Positions 1 to 8,163 of a DNA stretch of 44,141 nt are shown here, piece by piece. The notes beneath the pieces were generated by a model. It saw only the letters and a program-made list of their open reading frames with translations. It made no database searches and was not told the DNA's origin. The stretch is taken from contig JADJUV010000165.1 in assembly GCA_016716885.1 (NCBI GenBank), positions 1 through 44,141 on the forward strand, written 5' to 3'. The stretch is from Candidatus Trichofilum aggregatum (lineage in GTDB: Bacteria > Chloroflexota > Anaerolineae > Promineifilales > Promineifilaceae). Every line of letters begins with the position of its first letter. Position 1 is the first letter of the stretch. The translations under genes and the position numbers were made by a program.

Positions 1-979
1 CGTTGGGGGGTATCTGGCTCCACGGGGGTCAGGAACTATCAGCACCAAGTATGGCAAAGCGGAAGATATGGTCTTGAGCATGGAAATCGTCTTACCCAAT
101 GGGGAGATCATTCGCACCCCTTCTGTACCCAGCCATGCCTCTGGCCCGGATTATGCCCGGCTATTTTTGGGTTCAGAGGGACGCTAGGAGTAATTACGGA
201 AGCTACGATGCAGGTGGATTATTTGCCAGAGGTACGTTTGTTCCGGGCGGTGCTGTTTGAAGATGTCGCGGCCGCGCTCGAAGCAGGCCGTCGTCTCATG
301 ACCCGGCGACTCAGCCCGACCGTCATCCGCCTTTACGATCCCAACTCCACCGCTTCACTGGTCAAACATGTTTTAGGCCACGAGTTAGAAGGAGCCTACA
401 TGGTCTATCGGCTTTGACGGCGACAAAGATTTAGCCATGTTGCAAGATGAAAAGGGCATGGCGATTTGTACCGAACTGGGAGCCAAAGATTTGGGACGTG
501 AGCCAGGGGAAAAATGGTGGGAACATCGCTACGACTTTTATTACCCTCCCAAATCCCTCAAACTGCCCTGGATGTACGGCACGGTCGAGACGGTGACGAC
601 CTTTGACAAACTGCATGGACTTTATTGTGCCAAGAAGAAAGCCATTGAAGAAAGTTACGCCCAATGGCAGGTTCGTTACATCGGTCATTTTTCCCATTGG
701 TTCCATTGGGGAGCCAGTTTGTATGACCGTTTTATCATTGAAGAGCCACCCCAAGATCCCCAAGAAGCGTTGCGCCTGCATAACCGGGTCTGGTCCACCG
801 CTGTTTCCACCTCATTAGCCAATGGCGGCATGATCAATGAGCATCACGGGGTGGGACTGAAGTTGGGCCGCTATATGCGCCAGCAATATGGCCCAGCCTG
901 GCCCTTGTTAGAGGCGATTAAGAAAGCCATTGATCCCAATGGGATCATGAATCCGGGCAAAGTGGGGTTCGGCACATGA
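1..979 (+). pseudogene. FAD-linked oxidase (GlcD-like), 5' partial, frameshifted
   Basis: This is the C-terminal two thirds of a flavin-dependent oxidase of the GlcD/FAD-linked oxidase type, which oxidises 2-hydroxy acids or related sugar acids and passes electrons to an Fe-S partner. The left edge cuts the gene inside the FAD-binding (PCMH) domain, where a Y-L-A-P-R-G-S-G-T stretch and a G-S-E-G-T-L-G-V-I-T motif are readable. The end is the usual D-P-N-G-I-M-N-P-G-K. Reading the whole protein needs two single-base shifts, near 182 (one base missing in the G-S-E-G-T-L-G motif) and near 410 (one extra base before G-F-D-G-D-K-D). The stop overlaps the start of the next gene by 4 bases (ATGA), so the two are translationally coupled. 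Family assignment is firm; the substrate cannot be told. Confidence 0.8.
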
Positions 980-2087
980 CAGGTGAACGTATGGAATTAT
1001 TAAACGTTGTGGCCGCGACGGAAAATTGTCGGTATTGCCTGATGTGCCGTCACACTTGCCCGGTGGGTCAGGCTACGAATCTGGAAACGTTGACGCCGCA
1101 TGGGTGGGGGTTGCTGATTGCTTCGGTGGAGCGGGGGCTGGCCGTCTGGAATGAAGAAACGGTCCATAATCTGTACCAATGTGCCGATTGTGGCAATTGC
1201 CGTGCCCACTGTGTCACCGACCAACCATTGCCGGACGCCATCGCGGCCGCACGCACAACCATCGTGTCCCAAAACCTGGCCCCCGCCATTGTTTATGATC
1301 TGGACAACCGGTTACGGCAATGGGGCAATCCCTTTGTTGCCGAATCCCCTGTCCCAGTTACCGACACAGGGGACGTAGCCCTGTTTGTGGGCGATGACGC
1401 CCACACTTTGTGGTCTGGGGTGGTCGCGGCCGCGGTGAAACTCTGTCTGCCGTCGGGGTTGCACCGGTTCTCATCGGGGTGGGACGGAATAATGGTTACC
1501 TGGCTAGCTCTGTGGGGCTGAAAGAGACCGCCATCATGCTGGCTCAGGCGAATTTAGCCGAACTAAAAGCAACCGGGGCACAACGTTTGTTGGTCCTGTC
1601 GCCGGGTGATTATGATGCGTTTCATCGCCCTCTATGCGGAACGGCTGGGGCTGGCGGGGCCAGATGTGCCGGTGATGGAACTGGTCACGTTTTTGGCTGA
1701 ACGGCTGAGAGCGGGGCAACTGGCTTTTCAGGCCAGTGAATCGCCCTTGCCGTTTGCCTACCTGGACCCCACTCATGCGGGACGGGTCGGCAACGAACGC
1801 CATGCTTACCCCCGTGAATTGCTGGGAGCGGTTTATGGCCGCGGCCGCGAACTGTTCTTACGCGCCGATCGGAGTCTGGCCTGTGGCAGTACCGCCCTGC
1901 AATTTACCAACCCACATCTCAGCCAACAATTGACCCAAACCCGTTTGCACGATGCCTACCATAACCGGATTCAATTCCTGATCACCGAAGACCCGGCACA
2001 CTGCATCAACTGAGCCTGTACGCGGCCGCGTATGGAATTCAGGTGCAAGGGTTGTACGAATTATTGGCCGCTCAACTCGTTTCCTGA
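976..2087 (+). pseudogene. Fe-S oxidoreductase with degenerate CCG (cysteine-rich) domains, frameshifted
   Basis: GlcF/HdrD-type electron-transfer partner of the preceding FAD oxidase. The N-terminus carries two [4Fe-4S] motifs, C-R-Y-C-L-M-C-R-H-T-C-P and C-A-D-C-G-N-C-R-A-H-C. The rest aligns with two CCG domains, but the ligand cysteines are gone: CCG is replaced by N-N-G, C-P-G-C-Y by S-P-G-D-Y, D-P-C-H-L-G-R by D-P-T-H-A-G-R, and C-C-G-A-G-G-G by A-C-G-S-T-A-L. Three single-base shifts (near 1440, 1630 and 1995) are needed to read about 370 residues ending at TGA 2085-2087. The gene overlaps the oxidase stop. Because the family resemblance continues through all three frames, the frameshifts may be sequence errors. 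The cysteine losses are substitutions in otherwise aligned motifs, so they are not explained by the shifts. Confidence 0.72.
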
Positions 2088-2163
2088 CGTATGACACCAG
2101 CAAGTCCCAGAGCTATGTGTCATACGCACCCTATCAACAACTATTTAGAGGAGGACAACAATC

Positions 2164-3049
2164 ATGCATCTTTCTATGCACAACTGGATGAGAGCCGAAC
2201 CTATTGAAGTGACCGTAGCCCGTTTAGCCAAATATGGTTATGAAAGCATCGAAATTAGTGGTGAGCCAGAGGTTTACAACACCAAACACGTTCGTGCCCT
2301 GCTCAAAGATCACGGCATCCGCTGTTGGGGATCTGTTACCCTCATGTTAGGCCAACGCAATCTGGTGGCCAAAGATCAGGCGCAACGGGAAATGTCGGTG
2401 CAATACGTGAAGATTGCATCACCATGGTCAAAGAATTGGACGGCCACGAGATCACCATCGTTCCGGGAACTGTGGGCAAAATCAACTCCGAAGGTACGCC
2501 AGAAGAAGAGTGGGCATGGGCGGTGGACAGCCTGAAAGAATGTTATGACTACGCCAAAAAATCAGGTGTTATGGTCGCCATCGAACCGATCAACCGTTTC
2601 GAGACCTATTTTTGTTACCGGGCCTCACAGGCCTTAGCCCTGGCCGAAGCTGTAGCCGATGATTGTGGTGTCTGTCTGGATGCCTTCCATCTGAACATTG
2701 AAGAGGTTGACCCCTACGAATCCATTCGCCAGGCCAAAGGGCGTTTGGTGGACTTCCATGTGGCCGATACCAACCGGTTTGCCTGTGGGCAGGGTCATTG
2801 GGATTGGCTGAAGCTGGTGGGAACCCTTAAAACCATTGGTTACGATGGGGCGCTGACGGTTGAGTTTGTGGCCCCGGTAGACCGCACCCCGGCCAACCCA
2901 TACCCCAATGCCGTTGAGCGTAATCCGGTGGACATCTCCCCGAACAGAGAAAATTCATTGAAGATCACGGTTCTAGTCTGTTGACCGAAGAGTTTTATAG
3001 CTGGCAGGTCAAGGTGTGCGCTGACACGCTTTTGCCTCTGATCAAATAA
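2164..3049 (+). pseudogene. Sugar phosphate isomerase/epimerase (TIM barrel), frameshifted
   Basis: A xylose-isomerase-like TIM-barrel protein of the D-tagatose/D-psicose 3-epimerase group. Visible metal-ligand positions are the E of I-E-P-I-N-R, the D of L-D-A-F-H-L-N, the H of D-F-H-V-A-D-T-N-R and the E of T-V-E-F-V. The start at 2164 follows a strong ribosome site (GAGGAGG, 2151-2157). Translation needs frame changes near 2415 and 2940; the last segment ends in a Leu-Pro-Leu-Ile-Lys tail at TAA 3047-3049, giving about 294 residues, a normal size. It follows the oxidase/Fe-S pair after 76 bases, so it probably acts on the same sugar or sugar acid. The exact substrate is not readable. Confidence 0.75.
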
Positions 3050-3151
3050 AATGGGTTGAGCGATCAGCCGGCTGGGGCGGGGTGGTGGCCCAGTTGTCTG
3101 CCGTGCCAGGCACTTCATGAGGCGATTTAGAAAAGGATGTATTTCAAATGA

Positions 3152-3250
3152 GTTGAATAATTAATTGTTGAACTGGTGAATTGGTGAATGTTAATGAAGC
3201 GGAAGACCCATCTCCTCGTTAATCATTCAACAATTCACCGATTAATTATT
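3152..3250. repeat. AT-rich inverted repeat
   Basis: Two arms containing AATAATTAAT and GGTGAATTG-type words (3152-3200 and 3214-3250) are imperfect reverse complements and could fold into one long hairpin. It sits between the isomerase and the UPF0261 gene. Its presence is a reason to place the start of the next gene at 3317 rather than at the upstream in-frame ATG at 3188. Confidence 0.5.
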
Positions 3251-3316
3251 TTCTTCCTCTCAACTGAAATGAAACAGCCCTTTGGTAAATCGCCCTACAT
3301 TTTCAGAGGCAAAAGC

Positions 3317-4546
3317 ATGGGCCAGAATGTGGTTCTTATCGGCACGCTGGACACCAAAGGGCCGGAGATCGCCTATTTGCGGGACCGGTTGCAGGTGTTG
3401 GGGCTGACGACGACAGTCGTGGATTCGGGTATCTTAGGTGAACCGCTTGACATCGTGCCCGATATTGACCGCGCGGCCGCGGCCGCCTACGGTAACACGA
3501 CCATTGAAGCGCTACGCCAGGCGGGGAGTCGCGGCCGCGCTGTCGCCGGTATGCGTTCAGCTTTGCGGAATCTCACCCAAACCCTTTACCAGGCCGGGCA
3601 ACTGGACGGGGCGATTAGTATGGGGGGAGCGGAAGGGGCGGTGATGGGCGCGGCCGCGATGATGGTTTTGCCCATCGGCGTGCCCAAAATCCTGGTGTCG
3701 CCCATTGCTTCTGGTTATCACTTTTTTCATCCCCTGGTGGGTACGCGGGACATGATGGTGGTCCATTCGGTGGTGGATATTCTGGGGCTGAACCCGATTG
3801 CCTGCACCGTTTTTGACAACGTCGCGGCCGCGATGAAAGGCATGCTCAGCCACGGCCACCCCCTACCCCCGCCCGACAACAAAAATCGCTACGTCGCCAT
3901 CACCATGTTAGGCAACACCACCAAAGCCGTCATGGCCGCCAAAACCCGTCTGGCCGAAGCCGGTTACGAAGCCGTCATCTTCCATTCCAACGGCGTGGGC
4001 GGCCCCGCCCTGGAAGAACTCGCCACCACCGGGCAATTCGTCGGCGTGATTGATTTCACCACCAACGAAACCTATGATCCGATGGTAGGTGGGATTCATG
4101 ACGGCGGCCCCAATCGGCTCAAAATCGTCGGGCAATTAGGTTTACCCCAGGTGATCGTTCCTGGCTGTATTGACTTCAGTGTTTGGAATAAAGGCACGAT
4201 TCCCGCCGCCCTACGCCACCGTCCTGTCTACGATCACAACCCGGAATTTACGCTGGTACGGGCCAGCCATGACGAGATGATCCAACTGGGCCACCTCTTT
4301 GCCGAACGGCTCAATTTAGCTCAGGGTCCCGTAAAAATAGCTGTACCCACTCAGGGGCTTTCCATACCCAATGTGCCGGATGGCGCATTCTGGGATCCCC
4401 CCGCCGATGCCGCTTTCCTGACCACCTTACGCCAGGAAATTCGGCCCGACATTCCCGTGTTGACCTACGAACGCCATGTCAATGATCCCGACTTTGGCCG
4501 CGAAGTCGCCGAACTGTTTATTCAAATGATGGTATCTTCTCAATAA
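3317..4546 (+). CDS. UPF0261 / Tm-1-like ATP-binding domain protein
   Basis: Intact protein of 409 residues, the normal length for UPF0261, which is related to the N-terminal part of the tomato Tm-1 resistance protein. The start M-G-Q-N-V-V-L-I-G-T-L-D-T-K-G-P-E is the family's usual beginning. An in-frame ATG at 3188 would add 43 unrelated residues encoded within a repeat, so I reject it. Glycine-rich stretches (G-A-I-S-M-G-G-A-E-G and G-V-G-G-P-A-L-E-E) fit a nucleotide-binding fold. The family's reaction is not established; members often lie in sugar or aromatic acid catabolic loci, which matches the surroundings. The gene carries five GCGGCCGC octamers, the densest cluster in a gene here, four of them read as Ala-Ala-Ala. 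Confidence 0.88.
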   Translation: MGQNVVLIGTLDTKGPEIAYLRDRLQVLGLTTTVVDSGILGEPLDIVPDIDRAAAAAYGNTTIEALRQAGSRGRAVAGMRSALRNLTQTLYQAGQLDGAISMGGAEGAVMGAAAMMVLPIGVPKILVSPIASGYHFFHPLVGTRDMMVVHSVVDILGLNPIACTVFDNVAAAMKGMLSHGHPLPPPDNKNRYVAITMLGNTTKAVMAAKTRLAEAGYEAVIFHSNGVGGPALEELATTGQFVGVIDFTTNETYDPMVGGIHDGGPNRLKIVGQLGLPQVIVPGCIDFSVWNKGTIPAALRHRPVYDHNPEFTLVRASHDEMIQLGHLFAERLNLAQGPVKIAVPTQGLSIPNVPDGAFWDPPADAAFLTTLRQEIRPDIPVLTYERHVNDPDFGREVAELFIQMMVSSQ

Positions 4547-4555
4547 TGCATAGTA

Positions 4556-4604
4556 GCCGTTGGTTGAGCTTGTCGAAACCAACGGCCTTCGACAAGCTCA
4601 GGCC
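4556..4604. repeat. Overlapping, mutually exclusive hairpins
   Basis: Two perfect inverted repeats interleave. GCCGTTGGTT (4556-4565) pairs with AACCAACGGC (4577-4586). TGAGCTTGTCGAA (4565-4577) pairs with TTCGACAAGCTCA (4588-4600). Only one stem can form at a time. It lies directly after the UPF0261 stop. The TTCGACAAGCTCA word is, to my memory, a common intergenic repeat in environmental genomes, so a mobile-repeat origin is as likely as a regulatory role. Confidence 0.65.
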
Positions 4605-4661
4605 TCGTTACCCCCGAAATTTTGAGAAGCTACAAATGATGTGATACCGGAGCTGAAATCT

Positions 4662-5432
4662 ATGATTGCTACCAATGGTCGAACCTATAAAGAGTTACCC
4701 CACCTTACCCAGGGCGATGAAGCCTTTCGGTCCCAATTCCTTTCCTGGGACATTGGTGATTTAAGTTATGTGGATATTCAAGCCTATCTCCAGGCCAAAG
4801 ATGTGATCTTGATCCCTATGGCCAGCCTGGAACAGCACGGCCCCCATTTGCCGCTGTACACCGACACCATCACCGCCGTCGAAATTTCCCGCCGCGTTTC
4901 CGAATTGATCGGCGTCTTGCACACCCCACCGATATGGATGGGATATTCACCGCAACACATGCACGGGCCGGGCATGGGGCGAGGCACGATTACGGTGCGG
5001 AGTTCCACCTTGTTGGCGGTCATATATACCGGCATTTTGAAAGGGTTGATGGAAAACCCGCCCGAAGAGACCCATGGCTGGCACGCCAGCGAACTAGAGA
5101 CGTCACAGGATTTGGCCTGGAACGAGAAGCTGGTGCGGATGGAGCGAGCGGAACATACGAAGGCCCATATCCCAGATTTTCTGCCGCGTACCTTTGCCAA
5201 AAAAGATGGGATGCCGGATGTGGAATATGACGGGTTTACCTACTTCAATTTTCCCATGGATCATCATGAGTTCATTGAGAGTGGGACCATTGGCAACCCC
5301 CTGCGGGCGACCAAGGAGAAAGGGGAAGAGGCTTTCCGGCGACTTTCTGAGCATGTTGCTCGTGGCATCATGGAGTTAATGAATGAACCGGTAAGCGTGC
5401 ATAATCGGGAGTTTATTGATCGCGTATTGTGA
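4662..5432 (+). CDS. Creatininase-family protein lacking the central NGHGG segment
   Basis: Member of the creatininase amidohydrolase family, metal-dependent enzymes that open cyclic amides. The first metal site is present (A-S-L-E-Q-H-G-P-H-L-P-L-Y-T-D), as are the later H-G-W-H-A-S-E-L-E-T-S motif and a family-like C-terminus. The region that should lie between the T-I-T-V-R-S-S-T-L-L strand and H-G-W-H-A, including the N-G-H-G-G metal-binding loop, is missing without loss of frame, at about codons 125-140. The protein is therefore either inactive or the contig has lost about 150 bases. The start at ATG 4662 is preferred because GGAG (4649-4652) is well placed; a GTG at 4641 is also possible. 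It is co-directional with the UPF0261 gene. Confidence 0.75.
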   Translation: MIATNGRTYKELPHLTQGDEAFRSQFLSWDIGDLSYVDIQAYLQAKDVILIPMASLEQHGPHLPLYTDTITAVEISRRVSELIGVLHTPPIWMGYSPQHMHGPGMGRGTITVRSSTLLAVIYTGILKGLMENPPEETHGWHASELETSQDLAWNEKLVRMERAEHTKAHIPDFLPRTFAKKDGMPDVEYDGFTYFNFPMDHHEFIESGTIGNPLRATKEKGEEAFRRLSEHVARGIMELMNEPVSVHNREFIDRVL

Positions 5433-5463
5433 CGCTAAAAAGCCACGAATTTAAGCGGATCAG

Positions 5464-5602
5464 TACCGGACGAGTCCATTTCTTGTGCGGTGAGCACGAA
5501 AATTATCCGCAGATTTTGGGGATTAACGCTGATTTTTTAATCGACGAAAATCGGTGTTAATCTGCGGATAAATCTCTTTGGTTCTGGCTTGTCCAGGTTA
5601 GG
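5464..5602. repeat. Modular intergenic repeat, copy 1 (ATCTGCGG core)
   Basis: A palindromic core (5503-5571, arms TTATCCGCAGATT and AATCTGCGGATAA) is flanked by two end modules that recur elsewhere. On the minus strand it begins with a CTAACCTGGACAAGCCAG-type module (5579-5601) and ends with a module containing CAAGAAATGGACTCGTCC (5471-5488). Copies with the same ends but different cores lie at 13577, 36699 and 41444, and a partial copy lies at 14438. Confidence 0.6.
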
Positions 5603-5613
5603 TTGTGACAAAA

Positions 5614-5660
5614 TAAAAAGGACGAAGGGCCGAACCTGGCCCCTCGTCCTTTTTATTTTT
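5614..5660 (+). terminator. Rho-independent terminator
   Basis: AAAAAGGACGAAGGGCC and GGCCCCTCGTCCTTTTT form a 17-bp stem with one mismatch and a six-base loop, followed by a T-run. It closes the upstream catabolic operon before the LacI gene. The A-run on the other side would make it bidirectional. Confidence 0.85.
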
Positions 5661-5758
5661 GCAGTATCTCTAAAACGCGGCCGGAATAATCTCCTGGGCA
5701 AATATCTCCAGGGAGTGGTTTCATGAATTTGACATCTGATTCATGTTTTGTTAATATG

Positions 5759-5793
5759 TTATCGGTAACGGGAACGATAACGGGAACGATAAC
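5759..5793. promoter_or_regulatory. Probable LacI-family operator overlapping the start of the regulator
   Basis: GTTATCG (5759-5765) and CGATAAC (5774-5780) are inverted repeats, and the unit ACGGGAACGATA is directly repeated (5768-5779 and 5780-5791), ending two bases before the ATG at 5794. The position covers the ribosome-binding region, which fits autorepression by the LacI-type protein. No matching site was found ahead of the transporter genes. Confidence 0.55.
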
Positions 5794-6833
5794 ATGAGTT
5801 CAAGGTCAGGTCGTACTAACATCAAAGAAGTCGCTGCGGCCGCGGGTGTCTCTACCCAGACGGTTTCACGCGTTATCAATGAACGACCAGATGTTGCTCC
5901 TGAAACCCGCAAACGGGTCCAAAAAGTGATCGATGAGTTATCTTACCAACCAAGTGCCTTGGCCCGCAGTCTCATTCAACAAAGAAGTTACACATTAGGT
6001 GTCGTTACAGCCGGTCTTCAGCATATTGGGCCTTCCTATACCTTAAATGGGATTACAAATATGGCTGAAGAAGCGGGTTATGCTTTACTTCTCAAGGAAC
6101 TCCCCCATTATCACACCACCAGCATAGGCCCTATTTTTCAGGAATTAGCGTCACGGCATGTGGATGGCATCATTTGGGCTGTTCCCGAAGTAGGCGATAA
6201 CCATGCCTGGTTAGGGGATGTTTCGCCAAACCTGGAAATCCCTGTTGTTTTCCTGACCATGGAAGCCCGCGAAAACCTTTCCATTGTCTCGATAGACAAC
6301 TATGAAGGCGGGCGGATGGCTATGAAGCATTTGTTAGGGCAAGGGTATCAACGAATTGGGCATATTTCCGGGCCATTGGATTGGTGGGAAACTCGCCAAC
6401 GTTTAGCGGCATGGAAGGATGCACTACTCGAATCTGGTACTACCGTTTTGCACACTCATTGGGCGGAAGGTAACTGGTCTTCGACGAGCGGCGCGGCCGC
6501 GGTCGAAAAACTAATCAATCAATACCCTGAAATGGATGCGATTTTTGTCGCTAATGACCAGATGGCTTTGAGTGCCTTACGCGTCATTCATAGAAGGGGG
6601 CTGAGAATCCCCGAAGATATGGGGATTGCCGGGTTCGATAACATCCCCGAATCAGCCTATTTTACCCATCTCTAACCACGATCCAGCAAGATCAATTTCC
6701 AGGTCGCCCGCATGGCGGTGCAAGAAGTTACCCGGATTATTGAACGAGGTTGGCAAGACGAAAGCCACAAACCCGCCAGACGATTATCCTGTCGCCAACG
6801 CTGATCGTGCGCGAAAGTTCTTCAAGGAGGTGA
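5794..6833 (+). CDS. LacI-family sugar-responsive repressor, 3' end frameshifted
   Basis: N-terminal helix-turn-helix typical of LacI regulators (N-I-K-E-V-A-A-A-A-G-V-S-T-Q-T-V-S-R-V-I-N-E), the hinge-helix region L-A-R-S-L-I, and a periplasmic-binding-protein-like effector domain with D-A-I-F-V-A-N-D-Q-M-A and G-F-D-N-I-P-E-S. The open frame stops at 6675 just after the G-F-D-N-I-P-E motif. The last 50 residues (Q-V-A-R-M-A-V-Q-E ... L-S-P-T-L-I-V-R-E-S-S) continue in other frames to TGA 6831-6833, so two or three single-base shifts lie between 6670 and 6800. It precedes the pentose transporter and is probably its regulator. The A-A-A in the recognition helix region is written by a GCGGCCGC octamer. 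Confidence 0.85.
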
Positions 6834-6947
6834 CGACAAGAAGAAGATAGTTTCATTCACAATTACCCTGCTAACATTCAACTATATACAAACATTTAGC
6901 TGTACCTTAATCACTCCCTATGGAGAACCTTTACTAAGGAGAATAAC

Positions 6948-8081
6948 ATGTCTCGCTCTAAGCAACTCGCGTTCCTGCTCCTGCTTTTGGCCCTCATCCT
7001 GGCCGCCTGTAGCTCTGCGGATAATGCCAACACAGGCAATACGACCAATGAAGAAAACACCAGCGAAGAAACTTCTGGTGAAACCACCGAAGAAACTAAA
7101 CTCGTTGGTATTTCCATGCCCACCAAAACATCCACCCGTTGGATTTCCGACGGCGAGAGCATGGTCGCCTCTTTTGAAGCCCTCGGTTATGACACCGACC
7201 TGCAATTTGCCGACAACGACATCCCCAACCAACTCGCCCAGATCGAAAACATGGTTACAAAGGGCGCCGATGTCCTCGTTATCGCCGCAATTGACGGTTC
7301 CACCCTTTCCGACGCGCTCCAACGCGCCCACGAAGCCGGTGTTTTGATCATTGCCTACGACCGCCTGATCTCCAAAACGGAGTATGTTGATTACTATGCC
7401 ACCTTCGACAACTTTGGCGTGGGGGTCATCCAGGGTACACAAATCATTGAAGGTCTCGACCTGGAAAATCAGGCTGGCCCGTTCAATATCGAACTCTTCG
7501 GCGGCTCGCCCGATGACACCAATGCATTCTACTTCTACGATGGGGCGATGTCCGTTCTGCAACCCTACATTGACGAAGGCAAACTTGTCGTTCAGTCTGG
7601 CCAGATGGGGATGGATATCGTTGGTACGCTGCGTTGGGACGGGGCTGTAGCCCAGGCCCGCATGGAAAACATCCTGAGCGCTCACTACACTGACAAACGC
7701 GTTGATGCCGTACTGGCCCCCTATGATGGTTTGAGCCGTGGTATCATTGCCGCTCTGCGCGGCGTGGGTTACGGCGCCGCCGACCAACCCTGGCCCGTCA
7801 TCACCGGTCAGGACGCGGAAGTCGCTTCCGTCAAAGCCATGATCGCTGGTGAACAAGCCTACACCGTCTTCAAAGACACCCGTGAACTCGCCGCCCAAAC
7901 CGCCAAGATGGTAGACCAGGCTCTGAAAGGGGAAACCGTTGATGTCAACGACACCACGACTTACAACAACGAAGTGAAAATCGTTCCTTCGTATCTGTTG
8001 ACCCCCTACAGTGTTGACCTTTCTAACTATGAAGCACTCTTGATCGAGAGTGGTTATATCACTGCCGCCGATCTCCAGTAA
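6948..8081 (+). CDS. ChvE-type monosaccharide-binding lipoprotein of an ABC transporter
   Basis: Extracellular solute-binding protein of the multiple-monosaccharide type (ChvE/XylF family), 377 residues, intact. It has a lipoprotein signal (about 20 residues, lipobox L-A-A-C at residues 18-21) followed by a Ser/Thr/Glu-rich linker, and then the two-lobe sugar-binding domain beginning V-G-I-S-M-P-T-K-T-S-T-R-W. Conserved sugar-contact words such as A-Y-D-R-L-I, and an A-P-Y-D-G-L-S-R-G-I strand, are visible. The ribosome site AAGGAG lies at 6937-6942. It is followed by a strong hairpin and then the ATPase and permease genes. Gene context suggests L-arabinose or a related pentose as the ligand. 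No GCGGCCGC octamer occurs in this or the next two genes. Confidence 0.92.
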   Translation: MSRSKQLAFLLLLLALILAACSSADNANTGNTTNEENTSEETSGETTEETKLVGISMPTKTSTRWISDGESMVASFEALGYDTDLQFADNDIPNQLAQIENMVTKGADVLVIAAIDGSTLSDALQRAHEAGVLIIAYDRLISKTEYVDYYATFDNFGVGVIQGTQIIEGLDLENQAGPFNIELFGGSPDDTNAFYFYDGAMSVLQPYIDEGKLVVQSGQMGMDIVGTLRWDGAVAQARMENILSAHYTDKRVDAVLAPYDGLSRGIIAALRGVGYGAADQPWPVITGQDAEVASVKAMIAGEQAYTVFKDTRELAAQTAKMVDQALKGETVDVNDTTTYNNEVKIVPSYLLTPYSVDLSNYEALLIESGYITAADLQ

Positions 8082-8095
8082 ACTGTTCTGATGGT

Positions 8096-8127
8096 GGTGT
8101 GTGAGGGCAGGAATGCCCTCACACACC
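8096..8127 (+). promoter_or_regulatory. Perfect stem-loop between binding-protein and ATPase genes
   Basis: GGTGTGTGAGGGCA and TGCCCTCACACACC form a 14-bp perfect stem with a GGAA loop, 15 bases after the ChvE stop. There is no T-run, so it is not a classical terminator. In many ABC operons such a hairpin protects the upstream mRNA and allows more binding protein than membrane components; that role is inferred here. Confidence 0.7.
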
Positions 8128-8163
8128 TACCCCTATCTCCCCATAGGCAAGGATGAGCCAATT

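Noticed and set aside
6918..8126. Long minus-strand frame opposite the ChvE-like gene
   Set aside because: It mirrors a well-supported gene, lacks a ribosome site and resembles no family; it arises from codon bias of the plus strand.
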